NCBI GenBank assembly: GCA_030527765.1 | Contig: JAUNAE010000244.1 | Location: forward strand, 1 to 5,830 | Length of the DNA: 5,830 nucleotides | Source: Eubacteriales bacterium | GTDB taxonomy: Bacteria; Bacillota_A; Clostridia; Lachnospirales; Lachnospiraceae | Direction: 5' to 3' | In this document: piece by piece, positions 5,827 to 5,830 of the stretch | How the letters are laid out: every line of letters begins with the position of its first letter | Numbering within the stretch: position 1 is the stretch's first letter | Translations under genes and position numbers: made by a program | The notes under the pieces: model-generated | What the model saw: the letters and a program-made list of their open reading frames with translations, nothing else | What the model was told of the DNA's origin: nothing | Database searches by the model: none

Positions 5827-5830
5827 TTAA

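Larger units (their letters stand above)
3322..5830 (+). mobile_element. IS66-family insertion sequence, left end to interrupted tnpC (right end not in window)
   Basis: The element starts with GTAAGCG, the terminal sequence typical of IS66-family inverted repeats, and then carries tnpA, tnpB and tnpC in the family's usual order. The left terminus falls precisely where the minus-strand PLD-like reading frame stops making sense, which supports the boundary independently. The right inverted repeat is not found: tnpC similarity ends near 5670 and the remaining bases look like another element, so the rest of the IS66 presumably lies beyond the window. The element is oriented opposite to the operon it interrupts. 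Confidence 0.85.
5673..5830. mobile_element. Terminal part of a second, nested insertion element (probably IS21-like)
   Basis: Beyond the last transposase-like codons the base composition shifts to GC-rich. The sequence contains TGGTGAAAATGTACC (5711-5725) followed by tandem repeats and hairpins. Multiple terminal repeats and a GTGAAAATGTACC-like segment are, as I recall, features of IS21-family ends; this was not checked against a database. The left boundary is uncertain within about 5665-5690. No transposase gene of this element begins inside the window. Alternatives are a different mobile element or a group-II-like or miniature insertion. Confidence 0.5.

Overview
The window looks like accessory DNA from a gut-type Clostridia (Lachnospiraceae-like) genome. 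This rests on moderate-to-low GC content, strong AGGAGG-type ribosome binding sites, and protein sequences of the kind common in that group. It is inferred from the reading alone; no database search was possible.

Left part (about 80-3321, all on the minus strand): the remains of an operon read right to left. Its order is the last 65 codons of a gene with a phospholipase-D-like HxR...GxSxN motif (3321-3124), a superfamily-2 DEAD/DEAH helicase with a DUF3427-type C-terminus (3078-856), a Nudix (MutT-like) nucleoside triphosphate pyrophosphohydrolase (805-395), and a 91-residue protein of unknown function (356-81). The helicase lacks everything upstream of its Walker A motif. Its stop overlaps a possible Nudix start as TAATG, and the next gap is only 38 bases, so the genes look co-transcribed. 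A helicase, a PLD-like protein and a Nudix hydrolase together suggest a nucleic-acid-processing, possibly anti-phage, module that is now decaying.

Right part (3322-5830, plus strand): an IS66-family insertion sequence facing the operon. Its left terminus (GTAAGCG) lies exactly inside the PLD-like reading frame. It carries tnpA, tnpB (overlapping by 8 bases), a 281-base spacer, and tnpC. TnpC is intact through two catalytic aspartates and the CWTHARRHF block, but loses IS66 similarity after residue about 410, before the region that carries the catalytic glutamate. The last about 150 bases hold a conserved-looking segment plus three imperfect 21-23-base direct repeats and two small hairpins. 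This is best read as the end of a second element, probably IS21-like, nested in tnpC.

The history suggested is therefore: a defence-like operon lost the 5' part of its helicase, was separately cut by IS66, and the IS66 was then itself cut by another element. No tRNA, rRNA or CRISPR array was seen.
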